Shown piece after piece: positions 11,647 through 23,170 of a stretch of DNA of 64,000 bases. Location of the stretch: the NCBI GenBank assembly GCA_027475525.1, contig JAMWFC010000102.1:434001-498000 (forward strand), given 5' to 3'. Below the pieces are notes generated by a model. That model was given only the letters and a program-made list of their open reading frames with translations, searched no databases and was not told the origin of the DNA. The position numbers and the translations under genes are program-made. The DNA comes from Macrolepiota albuminosa (lineage: Eukaryota > Basidiomycota > Agaricomycetes > Agaricales > Agaricaceae). Within the stretch, counting starts at the first letter, position 1. Each line of letters starts with the position of its first letter.

Positions 11647-12589
11647 TGATGACGCCCAAAGTTTGGTCAGTAACAAATGTAGCTTAAGTGTTACCGTACC
11701 AAGAGTGTGCGTTGGGCGCGCTATAAGTGATTTGAGGAGTCCCGGGCAGGTCCCAGAGAACGCGTCTGTGAAAAAGGGTAAAAGTCGGTAACGGGGTCGG
11801 CAAGTGTCAAGCGCTAAGGTAAAGCGCCTAAGGAAAATGCGGTAAGTGAACACGGCAAGGGTGAGCGGCAAGAGCACGATAAGCTTAGCGAAGTTCTAAG
11901 CGTCGATAATGCCTGCCGTAGTTGCAAGGCGCGAAAGTGTCGAGTGTTGGCGAACGTCTGTAACTACCGATGAGTTCGACGTTGCCGACCGTAGCGTAAA
12001 TGAGCTCTTGAGCGTAAGGGAGACTGAGGAAAGGGGAGTAAACTGTGGTCTATTCCTCTGATCTGATGATTGTACAAGTCGGTAAGTACTTTTATACTAC
12101 AAAGAGTTCGCCGTCGCCAGTGGTCAAAGAGCGGTAAACTGGAAAATTTCCTAGGGGTAGCTCCAACAGTTTCAGATCCCTGCCGTCCATTCAAGACCCT
12201 TAGCGCCACCAGGCGGCAGATCGCGGTGCTAAACCATCAGTCCATCACCTTTCTGTCTGTCCAAACGGCTAAGCGATGCCAGGTGCCAAATCGAAGCGCT
12301 AAGCGGTTTCGGACGCCAAGGTCAAACGCCAAGCTGTCCGTCAGTTTTTGATAGATGATCAGGCTTCTCGCTAAGCGCTGTCGTCGGTGACTGATGCCAT
12401 CTGTCAGTTGTCATTCCTGCTGCCGTCGGCGCTATCATTGATTGGATCTGCTTCTTGCCGTGCGCGGCCGTCAGAAGTGGCTTAAAATAGGTAGAACGCG
12501 TGCGCTAAGTTCGGAACGAGTGCGGCAAGGTTTCCGGAGCCGGTGCCGAGCCTGCCGTTGATGCGCCTAATCTGTATAGGGTCCTATCA
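11647..12589 (-). repeat. Element B 3' LTR
   Basis: 943 bp, read on the minus strand from TGATAGGACCC to GGGCGTCATCA. A TATAAAAG box on the minus strand lies near 12096. It is preceded (on the minus strand) by the polypurine tract at 12590-12600. Confidence 0.93.
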
Positions 12590-12600
12590 TCTCCCCCCAA
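12590..12600 (-). other. Polypurine tract of element B
   Basis: On the minus strand TTGGGGGGAGA abuts the 3' LTR. The tract and about 25 nt before it (GACTGAGGACAGTCAA) are the same in element A at 31230-31268, so plus-strand priming signals are shared by the two families. Confidence 0.8.
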
Positions 12601-12684
12601 CTGAAAAATTGACTGTCCTCAGTCACCAAATAAGGCTACCATTACCGCTTTTGTGACAAGTGGTCCGTGCGTTCTTGAGATTTG

Positions 12685-12691
12685 GTTTATA
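12685..12691 (+). promoter_or_regulatory. Possible TATA element of the antisense gene in B
   Basis: TTTATAG lies about 70 nt before the ATG at 12760 and just inside the polypurine tract. The equivalent gene of element A has a better TATAAAAG at a comparable place. Weak on its own. Confidence 0.35.
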
Positions 12692-12759
12692 GTCCTGGCG
12701 CATGAGTATGGACTTCGTTTCTCCTCCACATCTTTACCTGGCGCTCCAATAAAAAAAAT

Positions 12760-15165
12760 ATGTCTTTTCGAATTCCAACTCCGCCCCCTGTTCCTTCCCA
12801 AGCTGCCCAAGAAGCCGCCTACGCTTACATAGCGAAGGCCAATAATTTCATTCGACATATCGAGGGCGTTGGCGCCGAGGCGCCCCAAAAATTGGTCGTT
12901 GGCGTGATGAAGCTCTTGGAGCGCTGGTACGAGGTACGCGTCCTTGGCGTTGGGTGGGAGCGTGAGATCGAAGTGCGGGAATGGTGCCGTGCTCGGTATG
13001 TTGACAATCTTGGCGCCGAGTGGTTAGCGCCTTTCTCTCGTTTTGTACGTTGCTTTTGCTGCCTGTCGTGTCGCTTGCTGATCGAATTGCCAGGCGCCTC
13101 CTCCCGTCCCCACAATTGAGGACGAGCTGGAGGATATTCTGTCCGGTGCCTTGCCGATGACGGTAAGCGCGCCAGCGGCAGAGTGAGTATTCCTGACCCA
13201 TTCCTTTGACTTAGCTTTGGTCTGATTTATCGCCCCATAGCAAACAGGAGGTGTTGGCGCCCTTGGCGCGTATGCAGGTGGAAGAAGAGATCGCGGCAAG
13301 GCAAGAGGAGGTTTCCCAGGATGCCCGCGAGATTATGAGAGGGATAGAGGAGCGAGAGAGGGTGGCAGCGTTGGCGGCAGAGATGGAGGAGGTTGCCGCG
13401 GGGAAGGCGCCTGCCGTTGAGAGGCAGGCGGTAGCAGGGGGATCCGGTAAGGTAGGTCGCGCCGGCAGCACGTCGAGCCCAGTGCTGCCGGCTAGCAAGT
13501 CGGGCTCGCCGAGGAAGCCGGCAGGTGCTTCCAAGCGTAAGGTAAGTGCTGATTTCGCTTGCCGTTGCCGACAGTCGCTAACGACTTTTGCAGAGTCGCA
13601 AGGCGGCTCCTCAATACGCGGTAAGTGGTCCCTTCTTTTTGGACTGAAATCACTAAGTCTTTGTAGGCGCCAACACAATCGAGCTTTGACGACAAGGAGC
13701 TCAGAGGACTGTTGTTGCCGCGTCGCGAGGAGGCAGTCCTTGATGAGGGGCAGGAGGCCGGAGTCGTCATGGAGGAAATGAAGGGAAAGAAGACCGTTTC
13801 CCTGGCGACCCGGCAAGCGTTTAAGGAGGCGCGAGGAGCGGTAAGTGACATTTCTGTCTCCTTTAGTCTCTTGCTGACTTGTAGCGCTAGTGTGATAAGT
13901 GCTGGGCCGACAACGACCCAGAAGGCTGTTGGTTCCCGACCGGGGCCCAGCCTTGCTATCGTTGTGGCGCCCTCAAGCGCGCCTGCACTATCGATGGGGC
14001 CAAAAGTCGCGAGCGTGGCGGCGCGCCAGACGCCCTCGTCGAGAAGACGTTTTCCCGCGCGGTATTGGTAAGGAGGGCTAGGGAATTTGTGGAGGGGCAG
14101 AGGAAGAAGGTTGCTGCCGGTGGCATGGCAGTAATTGGACGGGCCTCCTTGGCGTTGCCGACACGCCAAGGGGATGGGTCAGAATCTGTTGGCAATCGAG
14201 GCGCCGGCGAGCGCCAAGGGACTTCGGTCCCAGAAAAACGACAAGCCCCTTCCCCCAGCAAAGGGAAGGGCAAAGCAAAGCGACCTCGGGTAGTGTCGTC
14301 GCCTTCCCCCTCGCCAACCCCTCAAGACATCGAAATGGCCGATCTCGAGAAGGCCTTGGCGGCGAGTCGCCTGCCTCCTCGCGATTCTGAGGCAGGCCCA
14401 AGTGGCCTTCTGTCGCCTATTCATTTGGCGGCGAGGTCCCTTGGTGAGGAGCAGGAGGTAGGAGAACGAGAAGCGGTTGGCGACTCGGCGCCTCAAGAGG
14501 AGCGGGAAGACGCTCCCGCAGACGTCGAGATGGGGGAGGAGAAGGCAGAGGGGGCGGCAACGGGAGGGGATGAAGACGCTGAAGGGGAGGAGGATGAAAC
14601 CTTGGCGACGCAGCGCCAAGGCGACGAGGAGGTGGTAGCGGGAGAGGGCGAGGAAGCGGCAGGAGTCGCCAGGGAGGAGCCTGAGTGGCGCTGGCTACCT
14701 CCCTACAGTAGCGTGGCCCCTTGGGAGGTTTCAGACCCGGAGGACGTTGCCGGTCTGGAGCCTAGGCGCCCCGTAATCGCCAGGATCAATCCTGCTTGGA
14801 CGCCTCAACCGCAGCCAACGGTCACAGGCGACGCCTTCAACTGGCTGGGACAAGACCTCGTGTACCCGGTAGTGGCGCTTAACCCGCGGGAGATGCTGGA
14901 GCGGTTTTCGAGGAGGGCGGCAACGATGGAGGCGGCAATGGGGCGAGAACGGGAGCGAGTCCGAGGGCAGCTCATGGCGCTGAGGTTGCGCTATGCCAAC
15001 CTTGGTCGTAGCCTTAGCGTCCTTCGCGACTACCAGGCAGATTGCCAAGCCGCCATCGATTGGCAGACCGCCAATAACATCTTGCCGGGCGACCTGCTTC
15101 CTCTTCGCGACTCTTCGTTGCCGATTTCGGACGATTCCCTGCCCATGGACGATGACAGTGATTAA
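12760..15165 (+). CDS. Antisense spliced gene of element B (Cys6-motif protein, about 707 aa)
   Basis: Six exons with in-phase GT-AG introns are deduced: 12760-13044, 13094-13162, 13248-13541, 13594-13620, 13667-13840 and 13891-15165, all phase 0. The protein has a helical N-terminus rich in Trp and Arg (residues 1-95), an Ala/Glu/Arg coiled-coil-like part (119-216), then, at the first codon of exon 6 (about residue 284), six cysteines spaced C-x2-C-x8-C-x8-C-x2-C-x6-C. A basic region, a long acidic low-complexity stretch and a C-terminal domain with GDAFNWL and GDLLPL follow. Exons 1, 2, 5 and 6 align with the element A gene. Function is unknown; the cysteines suggest zinc and nucleic-acid binding. 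No stop interrupts it. It is encoded opposite to gag-pol, in the 3' part of the element. Confidence 0.82.
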
Positions 15166-15581
15166 ACGAACCTTAGCGTAGATAGGTCGTTTATTGTATA
15201 GCTTTTTGATACCGCCTCGATATATATATATTGCCGTTTCCCTACCGAGTGAAAGAATAAGTCAAATAATCTGAGTTAGCGTAGCGGCAGAGAGCAGAGA
15301 AAGTAAAGCAGGCAGCAAGTATTCTAAGATAGGTTTTTAGCAAAAGGAGTAATATGTGAGGGACTTAGACAAATTTTGGAAAAAAGGGAAACGCTCAGTA
15401 GATCATCATAGCGAAAAACCCTTGGCGAGAGTTGCGCAAGGCGCTAAGCGCTGGCGACACGCTAGCGCTGCGGCTTGACTATGTAAGAAATTGTCTGTGG
15501 AATATAGTACAGTAAGTATCGGCAAGAAAGATAAGTAAGGTAAGTAATAGAAAGAAAGAGCTTATCAATATTTAGTCTTTT
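15166..15581. other. Convergent 3' ends of the antisense gene and pol in B
   Basis: This 416-bp spacer lies between the stop of the antisense gene (plus) and the stop of pol (minus). It is AT-richer than its neighbours, with TATATATATA near 15220. It presumably holds both 3' UTRs. No ORF is supported. Confidence 0.5.
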
Positions 15582-18500
15582 CTAATCGTTTTCTTCTTCT
15601 TCAACTAGAGTCGGCAAGTCATCATCGTCCAATAATTCTGTTTCTTCCAGTTCTCTTAACTTGGCGGTGTCGATATCTAGCGCTTCAAGCGGCAAGTCAA
15701 TGTGTTTTCTGGCGAGATACGGTAATAGGCGGAAAGCGGCAACCGGTCGATGTAGTACTGAACCATCTAATTCACAGAGCACGTAAGCGCCTCCACGGTT
15801 ACGAGAGATAACTACCAAGGGCCCTAGATAGCGCGGGCGCATTTTCTTATTGTATGAGGTTTCAATTTTGGAGTTGCGCATAAGCACTAGCGCTCCTCTC
15901 GGGAAGTTGTAATCTTTGATGGTAGCGCTATGCTCGGTTTCGAATCGTAGAGCTGCTTGGCGACGTGCGCTAAAGACTACCTCGTGGAGTCGCTCTAAAT
16001 CTTCTTTCCTTCGCTGGAGATCAATAGCTCGTCTGGCGATAAGATCGGTAGTCGCTAAGATGCTGTTGGGTGCTGGTTGAAGGTAGGTCGCTTCTATGAT
16101 GTCGGCAGGGAGTAAAGGATGGGTGCCAGTAGCCGCGTAATAGGGAGAACAACCCATGCGCTTACGAATAGTAACTCTTTCCGACCAGAACACTGAATAG
16201 GTCGCTTCACTCCAACGAGACTCGTCGCCATCGACTGCCTTGAAGAGCGCTTGCCGAACGTCAAAGTGTGGTCTCTCTACCAGGCCATTGGCGCGCTTGT
16301 TGTAGCCAGATACTCGAATGTGGTGAATATTGTATTTCTTGGCGAGGTAAGTTAGCGCTTTGATGATGGGCGCACCGTTATCCGTGACGATTTCTCTTAG
16401 CGCTCCCCACCGGCAGATGACGTCTTCAAATAGCCACTTGGCGACCGCCTCGGTATTTTCTCTTTGAAGCATGCGAAACTCAGGCCAGTGGATTAGCGAG
16501 CAACGACCTTGAATGATGTACTTATAGCGACCAGATTTGGGCATGTGCATGGTATCGACGTAGATTTTGCTGAAGAGGGGAGCTGGCGTTGCAACGGTTG
16601 GCGGTATGAGTACTTGGCGTGTCTGTTGAATTTGGCAAAGGTGGCAAGTCCTAATGTACCAGGCGATGTCGGCACTAGCGTGTGGCCACCAGAAGCGTTC
16701 TAACAGAGAAGCTCGAGTAGCGTACAGACCTCTATGACCTAGCTCGTCATGCATAGCGCGCAAGACTCGTAAGCGACCTTCTGGCTTGATGATCAGCTTG
16801 TGGGCGCCATCTCGATTTCGTCGCCAAAGTCGGTTGTCGGTAAAGAAGAAATGGGTAGCGTAGCGGATAAAGGTCGCGTATTGTTCGTCGGTAAGGTCTG
16901 GGGGTCGCTTAAGGTCTTGTATCCATTGCTCGACTACTAACAAGCGACTATCTTCCGCCTTTGCTTTAGCGGAACGGGGAACGGCATCGTAGGTCAGGTT
17001 TTTGCTGTCTTCTCTTAGCGACTGGGGTTCCTGTACGACTTTTACTGGAGGCAAGTCTTGTCCAAGGATGCTTGCCGTGTAGAATGTGAGGGGTGCGCTA
17101 AAGGTCTCGGGGCGGTAAGGGACGATGGGATGTAACAGGATACTGGTAGACTGTTGCCGTCGTAATAGGGGGATTGGCTGTTGTATGAGGTGCACGAAAC
17201 CATGTAAGCGGTCGATCCAGTCCTCGAAATCGCTATCAGCCTGTGGGTCCACTGCCGGGTCGCCAGGCTGCCGTGGTTGCCTAGAAAGTCCATCTGGTCC
17301 GTGGAAAGAGCTCTTGACGTGTACCAGCTCAAAGTGAAACATGAGGATAGCGACTACCCACCGGTTCATGCTAGCGGACGGCTGGATGTCGGGATTCTGC
17401 AGCATGCCTTTGATGTACCTAGCGTCGACTTCAACAATAAGGTTGCGCACGCCAATCAAATACATCTTTAGCGACCGGAAGGTTTTGAAAAGCCCATAGA
17501 GCTCTAGCTTAGGCTGACTGTAGCGAGACTCTCGGTCGTTTAGCGTGATCGACCCAAAGCGGTTGTAGCGTCGCTGTTTCCGATTGTCGCTAAGGCATTG
17601 GCACAAGAAGTAGCCAACGGCAATGTACGAGGTATCCACCGCCAAGATAACAGGGTCGGCAGAGGTATAATCGATGGGGACTAGGGGCTTGGCGTCCTGC
17701 AGAGCTTTTACTAAGTCGCGTTGGGCAGTGACCTGGTCTGGCCCAAATTCGAAGGGCTCGTTAGCGCGGGTGAGTCGGTTAAGAGCATGTGCGCGATGGG
17801 CAAAGTTTTTGACGAAGATCCTGAGAACGCCAACGGTGCCAAGAAAGGCGCGAACTTCAGATAAGTCGCGGCAAGGACCCCAGCGCTCTAAGAGTGCTAA
17901 GCGAGACTCGTCGGGAACACGACCGTCGGGAGTGCAGATGTGACCAAGTATTTTGAACCTTGGCACGCAAAGGAGGAGTTTGTGACCGCTAAACGTACCA
18001 CCGCTATACTTCATACGTTGGAGAGTATTTTGAACCTTGGCACGCAAAGGAGGAGTTTGTGACCGCTAAACGTACCACCGCTATACTTCATACGTTGGAG
18101 AACTCGATTGAGCAGCTGGAAAAAGTCCCATAGCGCTAAGCGAATATTGGAGTTGTCGGGATGGGTCGCCGGTAAGCCGTTTACGAGTCGCCAGTCTTTG
18201 GGGCCTTTGACGCCAACGTCGTCGATGAAGCTAAGGACGTTATGCGGTATCTCGGGTTGGAGGATGAAAGTGATGTCGTCATGGAATATGGGGACTGAGT
18301 TTGTCCAGCCCATCGGTAAGGTGACTAGGCGCAAGGCGCCAAACGGAGTTTGAAAAGTAGTGAGATCCCGGGAAGAGGGGTGTATCAGGCGTTCGTCGTA
18401 GCCAACATAGAGGTCAAGGGTGGCGCCACAAATGCGCCCGGCAAAGGACTCGGCAAAGTGGTCAGGAAAAGGCGGTACGCCAGAGTGTCGTATGGTTACT

Positions 18501-19507
18501 CTATTCAGCGGCTCAAGACTGTGAACTATACGTAGATTGCCGTTCTTTTTGAGGACACAGAACCAACGAGAGCGGTAAGAACTATTGGAAGGCTCGTAGA
18601 CGCCAGCCTGTATCTTGGTCCTAATGATTTGGCAGACCTCGGCTTCGATCCCAGGCGGTAGCGGTCGGTTGTGCTCAGTCCACGGCACATGAGGGATAGT
18701 CGGGATGACGACAGGCGGGAAGAAATCTGTACGTAGACTGCCGCGTTCTGAGTCCTCCCAAGCAAAGGCTTTGTCTTGCTTAGCGACGAGATCGGTAAGG
18801 ACGTTCAACTCATCCTTGGTCAAAAATCCTGTGTCGTGCTCCTTGGCGAACTGCTGCTGGCGCTCCATGGTAAAACGTCCTGTGGGCTGAAAGGGTGGCG
18901 GATTCGGTGATAAGGTCGGTATGTCGGCAAGAGGGTCGCCAATGATCTGGCGCTCGATTCTAAAAGTCTCGGGAGAGTGCGTAGCAACGGGTTTTGTTTT
19001 AAGCGCAACTGGCTTATATTTCTTTTTAACTTGTACCCCTTTCCTTTTGGGAGTGTTAGCTTGGTTATACACAGATGTGGAAAGGGGAACTGTAGCCTGA
19101 GGAGCGGCAAGTCCAAGAACGGCAGGAGACGAGGCTCCGGGAAGGGTAGTGAGATACGTATCGGTAGACGCAATATTTTGAAACGATTCGGAGGCGGTAA
19201 GGTATAAGTACGCTAGAGCTGAGTCGGTAATATCTGGGTTTTTCTGAGAAAGCTCAGCGTCGGTAACGTTAGAGGAAAGCAAAACTTCATCGTCAAGACA
19301 AGCGGTAGATATAATATTTACAAGACCAGTTGAATGGTCATATTCCAGCGTTAGCGCTACATCTCCGTGATCGTCGCCAATCACCTCCTCGATGGTCTGT
19401 GAAAACACCGGTGTGGAGGCTCGTTGGCGTGCGCTACATCTCCGTGATCGTCGCCAATCACCTCCTCGATGGTCTGTGAAAACACCGGTGTGGAGGCTCG
19501 TTGGCGT
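15582..19507 (-). CDS. Element B Pol: reverse transcriptase, RNase H, integrase
   Basis: The frame enters by a -1 shift from gag-pro near 19480 and stops at 15582. Order: acidic linker, KKKYKP, RT with LKKNGNLR, PFGALRLVTLPMG and FIDD (the YxDD box with Phe first), RNase H with VDTSYIAVGYFL, integrase with an HHCC zinc region (HDELGHRG and CHLCQ) and DDE residues in VDTMHMP, TDNGAP and VERPH, then a GPL/Y module (RPRYLGPL). There is no chromodomain. A 77-bp duplication (17948-18101) splits RT and another (19354-19507) lies at the start; with single copies the frame is open throughout. It aligns along its length with Pol of element A. Probably active. Confidence 0.9.
17948..18101. repeat. 77-bp tandem duplication no. 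3 (RT of B)
   Basis: Positions 17948-18024 are repeated at 18025-18101. It shifts the frame between the two halves of the B reverse transcriptase; single copy restores continuity. Confidence 0.92.
19354..19507. repeat. 77-bp tandem duplication no. 4 (gag-pro/pol junction of B)
   Basis: Positions 19354-19430 are repeated exactly at 19431-19507. The unit covers the gag-pro stop and the candidate frameshift heptamer, so both appear twice. Confidence 0.92.
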
Positions 19508-21847
19508 GTTGATCGGTAAATTCCGGGGGCTTAGCGCGGGCGCCTTTTCGTTGTCCCCTAGGGAACGTTGGCACCGTCCGTCGGATTCCGGAATTGGGGT
19601 CGCTAATTGTGAGGGTCGTTTCCTCGTCGGTAACTGTCTTGACGACTGATCGCGCCAAGACGTCGAAAGGTCTGCCGAGTAATAAGTCGTATGCTGGGGA
19701 GCGTAAGATGTGTATCTGAAGGTAAAATGTAATGTCGCCAAGGGTGCACGGCACATTCTTGGCGAGGCCTAGGGATCTGTCCACGGTACCGTTAGCGCTC
19801 TGCATGTTTAGTATCCAAGGGTGCACGGCACATTCTTGGCGAGGCCTAGGGATCTGTCCACGGTACCGTTAGCGCTCTGCATGTTTAGTATCACCGTAGG
19901 GTCGTAAATAAGGCCTAAATCGTTAGCAACTTCTGCTGCCATAGAAATAATCTGAGACCCGCTATCCACGATTGCCTCTACTTCGTGCTTGTTGTCTACG
20001 GTTAGCGCTACCGAGCGGATAGCGTGCGATTCTTGAGCGACGGTAAGAATTGCTGGGTCCTCTCCATGGTCCACAGACCTAAGGTAGGTCTCTACTGGGT
20101 CCACAGAAGTGGCGTTAGCGATAGGGTCGGCAGGAGTGTCTTCAGTGTCGGGAGAGTCGATGGTAACAGAGAAACCAGGAAGCGCATCGTCGAGTTCATC
20201 AACCTCGGCAACGGCTGTCGCCAAAGGTCGTCGAGGAGTAACTGCTGTCTTGACCTGATTGCGAACGTCGGGAGCAATACTGCAAAGTTCTTCAACTGAC
20301 AAGGTGACGGCGGTTTTCATGATGCGGCTAAAAACGTGGTTTGATTTTTCGATGTCGAAAATTGGCGCTGTAGGTCGGTAGCCACCCTCAGGACGTTTCT
20401 CGGGAGCGGCAAAGTTTCGTTGTGCGGGAGCGTGATAACGGTCGGGAATCCCAGAATAGGGATGTAAAGGCGGCAAAGGTGGTTCGGGAGCGGTAGCGGA
20501 CGATGAGGGTTCTGGAGCAGGAGCAGGGGTAGTAGCAGGCGGTGCGGCAGGAGCAGGCGTCGGTAATTTGCTAGCGGGAGGCATCGGCTTGTATCCTTTA
20601 AGAGGTTGTTTGGGCTGCTTAACTTCAACCCCATCAAAGACCTGGTTCTTCAGCGAATCCAACTCCTGTTGCAGCTTGGCGATACGTTCTTCCCGCGAGA
20701 AAGTAGGGCGGTCGCCAACGCTGTCGAAGTGTAAGACCTCGTGGATCATTTGCTGTTGGGTCGCCTGTTCGGGGTCGGGGTTGGCGTTGCCAGATAGCGT
20801 GCCGGTAACGATTTGTCCTGGGTTGCGCCTATGCCATTCATCAATTCTCTCCTGGAAGGACTTCTTGTCGGGGTAGTTGGGAATGGTGGCGCCAGAGGTA
20901 AGAACTATCTTGCCGTCGATAGCCCTTCGAATTCTTCCTTGCCGAATATAATTCTCGAGGGTAGCGCAGCGTCCTCGAGTCATAGTGTGGCCGATTTCCC
21001 CACAGAAGTGGCAAGGGCCAGGTGCGGGTACGTTAGCGGGTCGGTTAGCAGTGAGGTTGGTGGTGATCATGGTTTCAATACGTGTCATAGCGGAAGCGAC
21101 AGCGGCGGTAATAGCAGCATTGAGCTCCTCCTTCTTAACGAAGTCGGCAGCAGGAGGCGGGATGGGAATGATACCGTTAGTTCGCTCAGGTGGTGGGCTC
21201 GTCCTAGCGCGCTGCAGTCCAACGCCAGTGTCCGTTCCCTTGAGAACCCATTTACCGGCTTCAAAGACGTCGGCAACGTTATAGGGCTCGTCTGGGTGAT
21301 GAGCCTGATGAACTATCTCTAGGCGACGAGCAATACGCGTCCACAGTGAAGTCGGGATGCCCTGCTGAAATAGGCGACGCTCCTCGTTAATATAGAGCTT
21401 GCCGTTCTGCAGAAGCCACCTAGCAATTTTCTGGAACTCGCGGTAATACGTGGAGAATGCGCCAAGAGAAGAAGTGCCGTTGTCGAAAGATTCCTGTACT
21501 AGTTTCTGCAGCTCGTTTACCGTGTATCGGGTAGCCTCTTCTGCGCCAGGGTACAACTGGATCACTGCCGTTTTCCAGTCCTCGTACGAAGCGCCTTGAG
21601 CTGGAGCTGGCGGGGCGGCAGGAACAAAGGCGGCAAACTCGGTTAAACCTGTCCATGTCTCTGCCGTGTCATACGATACGTATCTTGCCGCGTACTCCTT
21701 CATCTGCGTGTGGTCGGTAATGTTACAGTCTCTGAACAAATACTCCAACTCTTTGAAATACTGGGAGAGCTCCCGTGGCTTGGTCTCGTCCCATTTCGGT
21801 GCCGAGAAGTGGTTGCGTGGCGGCATGCGTTGGACTTGTTGTTCCAT
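19458..21847 (-). CDS. Element B Gag-protease polyprotein
   Basis: It starts at the ATG at 21847 (MEQQVQRMPPRNHF) and, after removing the 77-bp duplication at 19738-19891, runs to a TGA at 19458-19460 (first met at the equivalent place in the other junction copy). Gag residues 1-230 align with element A. A zinc knuckle C-x2-C-x4-H-x6-C lies near residue 280, a Pro/Ala-rich linker follows, and a VDSGSQ protease motif lies near 19965. Pol lies in the -1 frame. The conserved TGTTTTC occurs just before the stop. Family role: particle assembly and RNA packaging. Confidence 0.88.
19738..19891. repeat. 77-bp tandem duplication no. 5 (protease of B)
   Basis: Positions 19738-19814 are repeated at 19815-19891, splitting the protease reading frame of B. 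Confidence 0.92.
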
Positions 21848-22206
21848 GGCGACTGTGTTGGCGAGTTCGGTTAGCGGTAGTGGGGAAGGAGTTCTGGAGA
21901 TTGGCGACGGGGTAAGCGAAATGAGTTGAGAAAGAGGCGTTAGCGGAGTAATGGGAGTGATTGACTGCGGTACGGTAAAGGGCGACGCTAAGGGGTCGTC
22001 GGCACTATAATCGAGGGAATGCGGGAAGAGATCAGGAAAAGCGTCTACAGTGGCGTTCTGTAGTTCCTGGGCTAGAGAGAGACCCGGTAAGGCACCAGGT
22101 GGTTGTGGGGTTGATGGGTGGGAAGGAGCTATGCCTTCTGCCGACTGGTCTAGCAGGCGGCGCCTACGCTGGAGACGGGTTTCTGGCGGAATTCTGCCCT
22201 AGAGAT

Positions 22207-22224
22207 CCCTCGCGGTGGGCTCCA
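22207..22224 (-). other. Primer binding site of element B
   Basis: On the minus strand TGGAGCCCACCGCGAGGG starts 3 nt after the 5' LTR end. It is identical to the core of the element A site, so the same tRNA should prime both families. Confidence 0.7.
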
Positions 22225-22227
22225 ATT

Positions 22228-23170
22228 TGATGACGCCCAAAGTTTGGTCAGTAACAAATGTAGCTTAAGTGTTACCGTACCAAGAGTGTGCGTTGGGCGC
22301 GCTATAAGTGATTTGAGGAGTCCCGGGCAGGTCCCAGAGAACGCGTCTGTGAAAAAGGGTAAAAGTCGGTAACGGGGTCGGCAAGTGTCAAGCGCTAAGG
22401 TAAAGCGCCTAAGGAAAATGCGGTAAGTGAACACGGCAAGGGTGAGCGGCAAGAGCACGATAAGCTTAGCGAAGTTCTAAGCGTCGATAATGCCTGCCGT
22501 AGTTGCAAGGCGCGAAAGTGTCGAGTGTTGGCGAACGTCTGTAACTACCGATGAGTTCGACGTTGCCGACCGTAGCGTAAATGAGCTCTTGAGCGTAAGG
22601 GAGACTGAGGAAAGGGGAGTAAACTGTGGTCTATTCCTCTGATCTGATGATTGTACAAGTCGGTAAGTACTTTTATACTACAAAGAGTTCGCCGTCGCCA
22701 GTGGTCAAAGAGCGGTAAACTGGAAAATTTCCTAGGGGTAGCTCCAACAGTTTCAGATCCCTGCCGTCCATTCAAGACCCTTAGCGCCACCAGGCGGCAG
22801 ATCGCGGTGCTAAACCATCAGTCCATCACCTTTCTGTCTGTCCAAACGGCTAAGCGATGCCAGGTGCCAAATCGAAGCGCTAAGCGGTTTCGGACGCCAA
22901 GGTCAAACGCCAAGCTGTCCGTCAGTTTTTGATAGATGATCAGGCTTCTCGCTAAGCGCTGTCGTCGGTGACTGATGCCATCTGTCAGTTGTCATTCCTG
23001 CTGCCGTCGGCGCTATCATTGATTGGATCTGCTTCTTGCCGTGCGCGGCCGTCAGAAGTGGCTTAAAATAGGTAGAACGCGTGCGCTAAGTTCGGAACAA
23101 GTGCGGCAAGGTTTCCGGAGCCGGTGCCGAGCCTGCTGTTGATGCGCCTAACCTGTATAGGGTCCTATCA
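22228..23170 (-). repeat. Element B 5' LTR
   Basis: 943 bp, nearly identical to 11647-12589. The three differences noted are G/A near 23099 and two C/T changes near 23136 and 23151. It is followed on the plus strand by the ACGT duplicate and the resumed RT of element A. Confidence 0.93.

Larger units (their letters stand above)
11647..23170 (-). mobile_element. Element B: young, apparently coding-intact retrotransposon inside element A
   Basis: The element is 11,524 bp, with LTRs of exactly 943 bp (11647-12589, 22228-23170) that differ at only three positions I could find. The target duplication is ACGT (11643-11646, 23171-23174). On the minus strand it has 5' LTR, primer site, gag-pro, pol, polypurine tract and 3' LTR. 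Between the end of pol and the tract it carries a six-exon gene on the plus strand, antisense to pol. Apart from three 77-bp duplications I see no stop or frameshift in any of its genes, so it may be a functional copy. Proteins are clearly homologous to those of element A but diverged. Confidence 0.94.

Noticed and set aside
13891..14010. Calling the Cys6 motif a GAL4-type Zn2Cys6 cluster
   Set aside because: The second spacing is 8 instead of 6 and the basic residues between the first cysteines are missing, so the family cannot be claimed.
14078..14619. Long ORFs on the minus strand opposite the antisense gene of element B
   Set aside because: They are shadows of the GC-rich, acidic coding exon on the plus strand; no motif, and the plus-strand frame has a homologue in element A.
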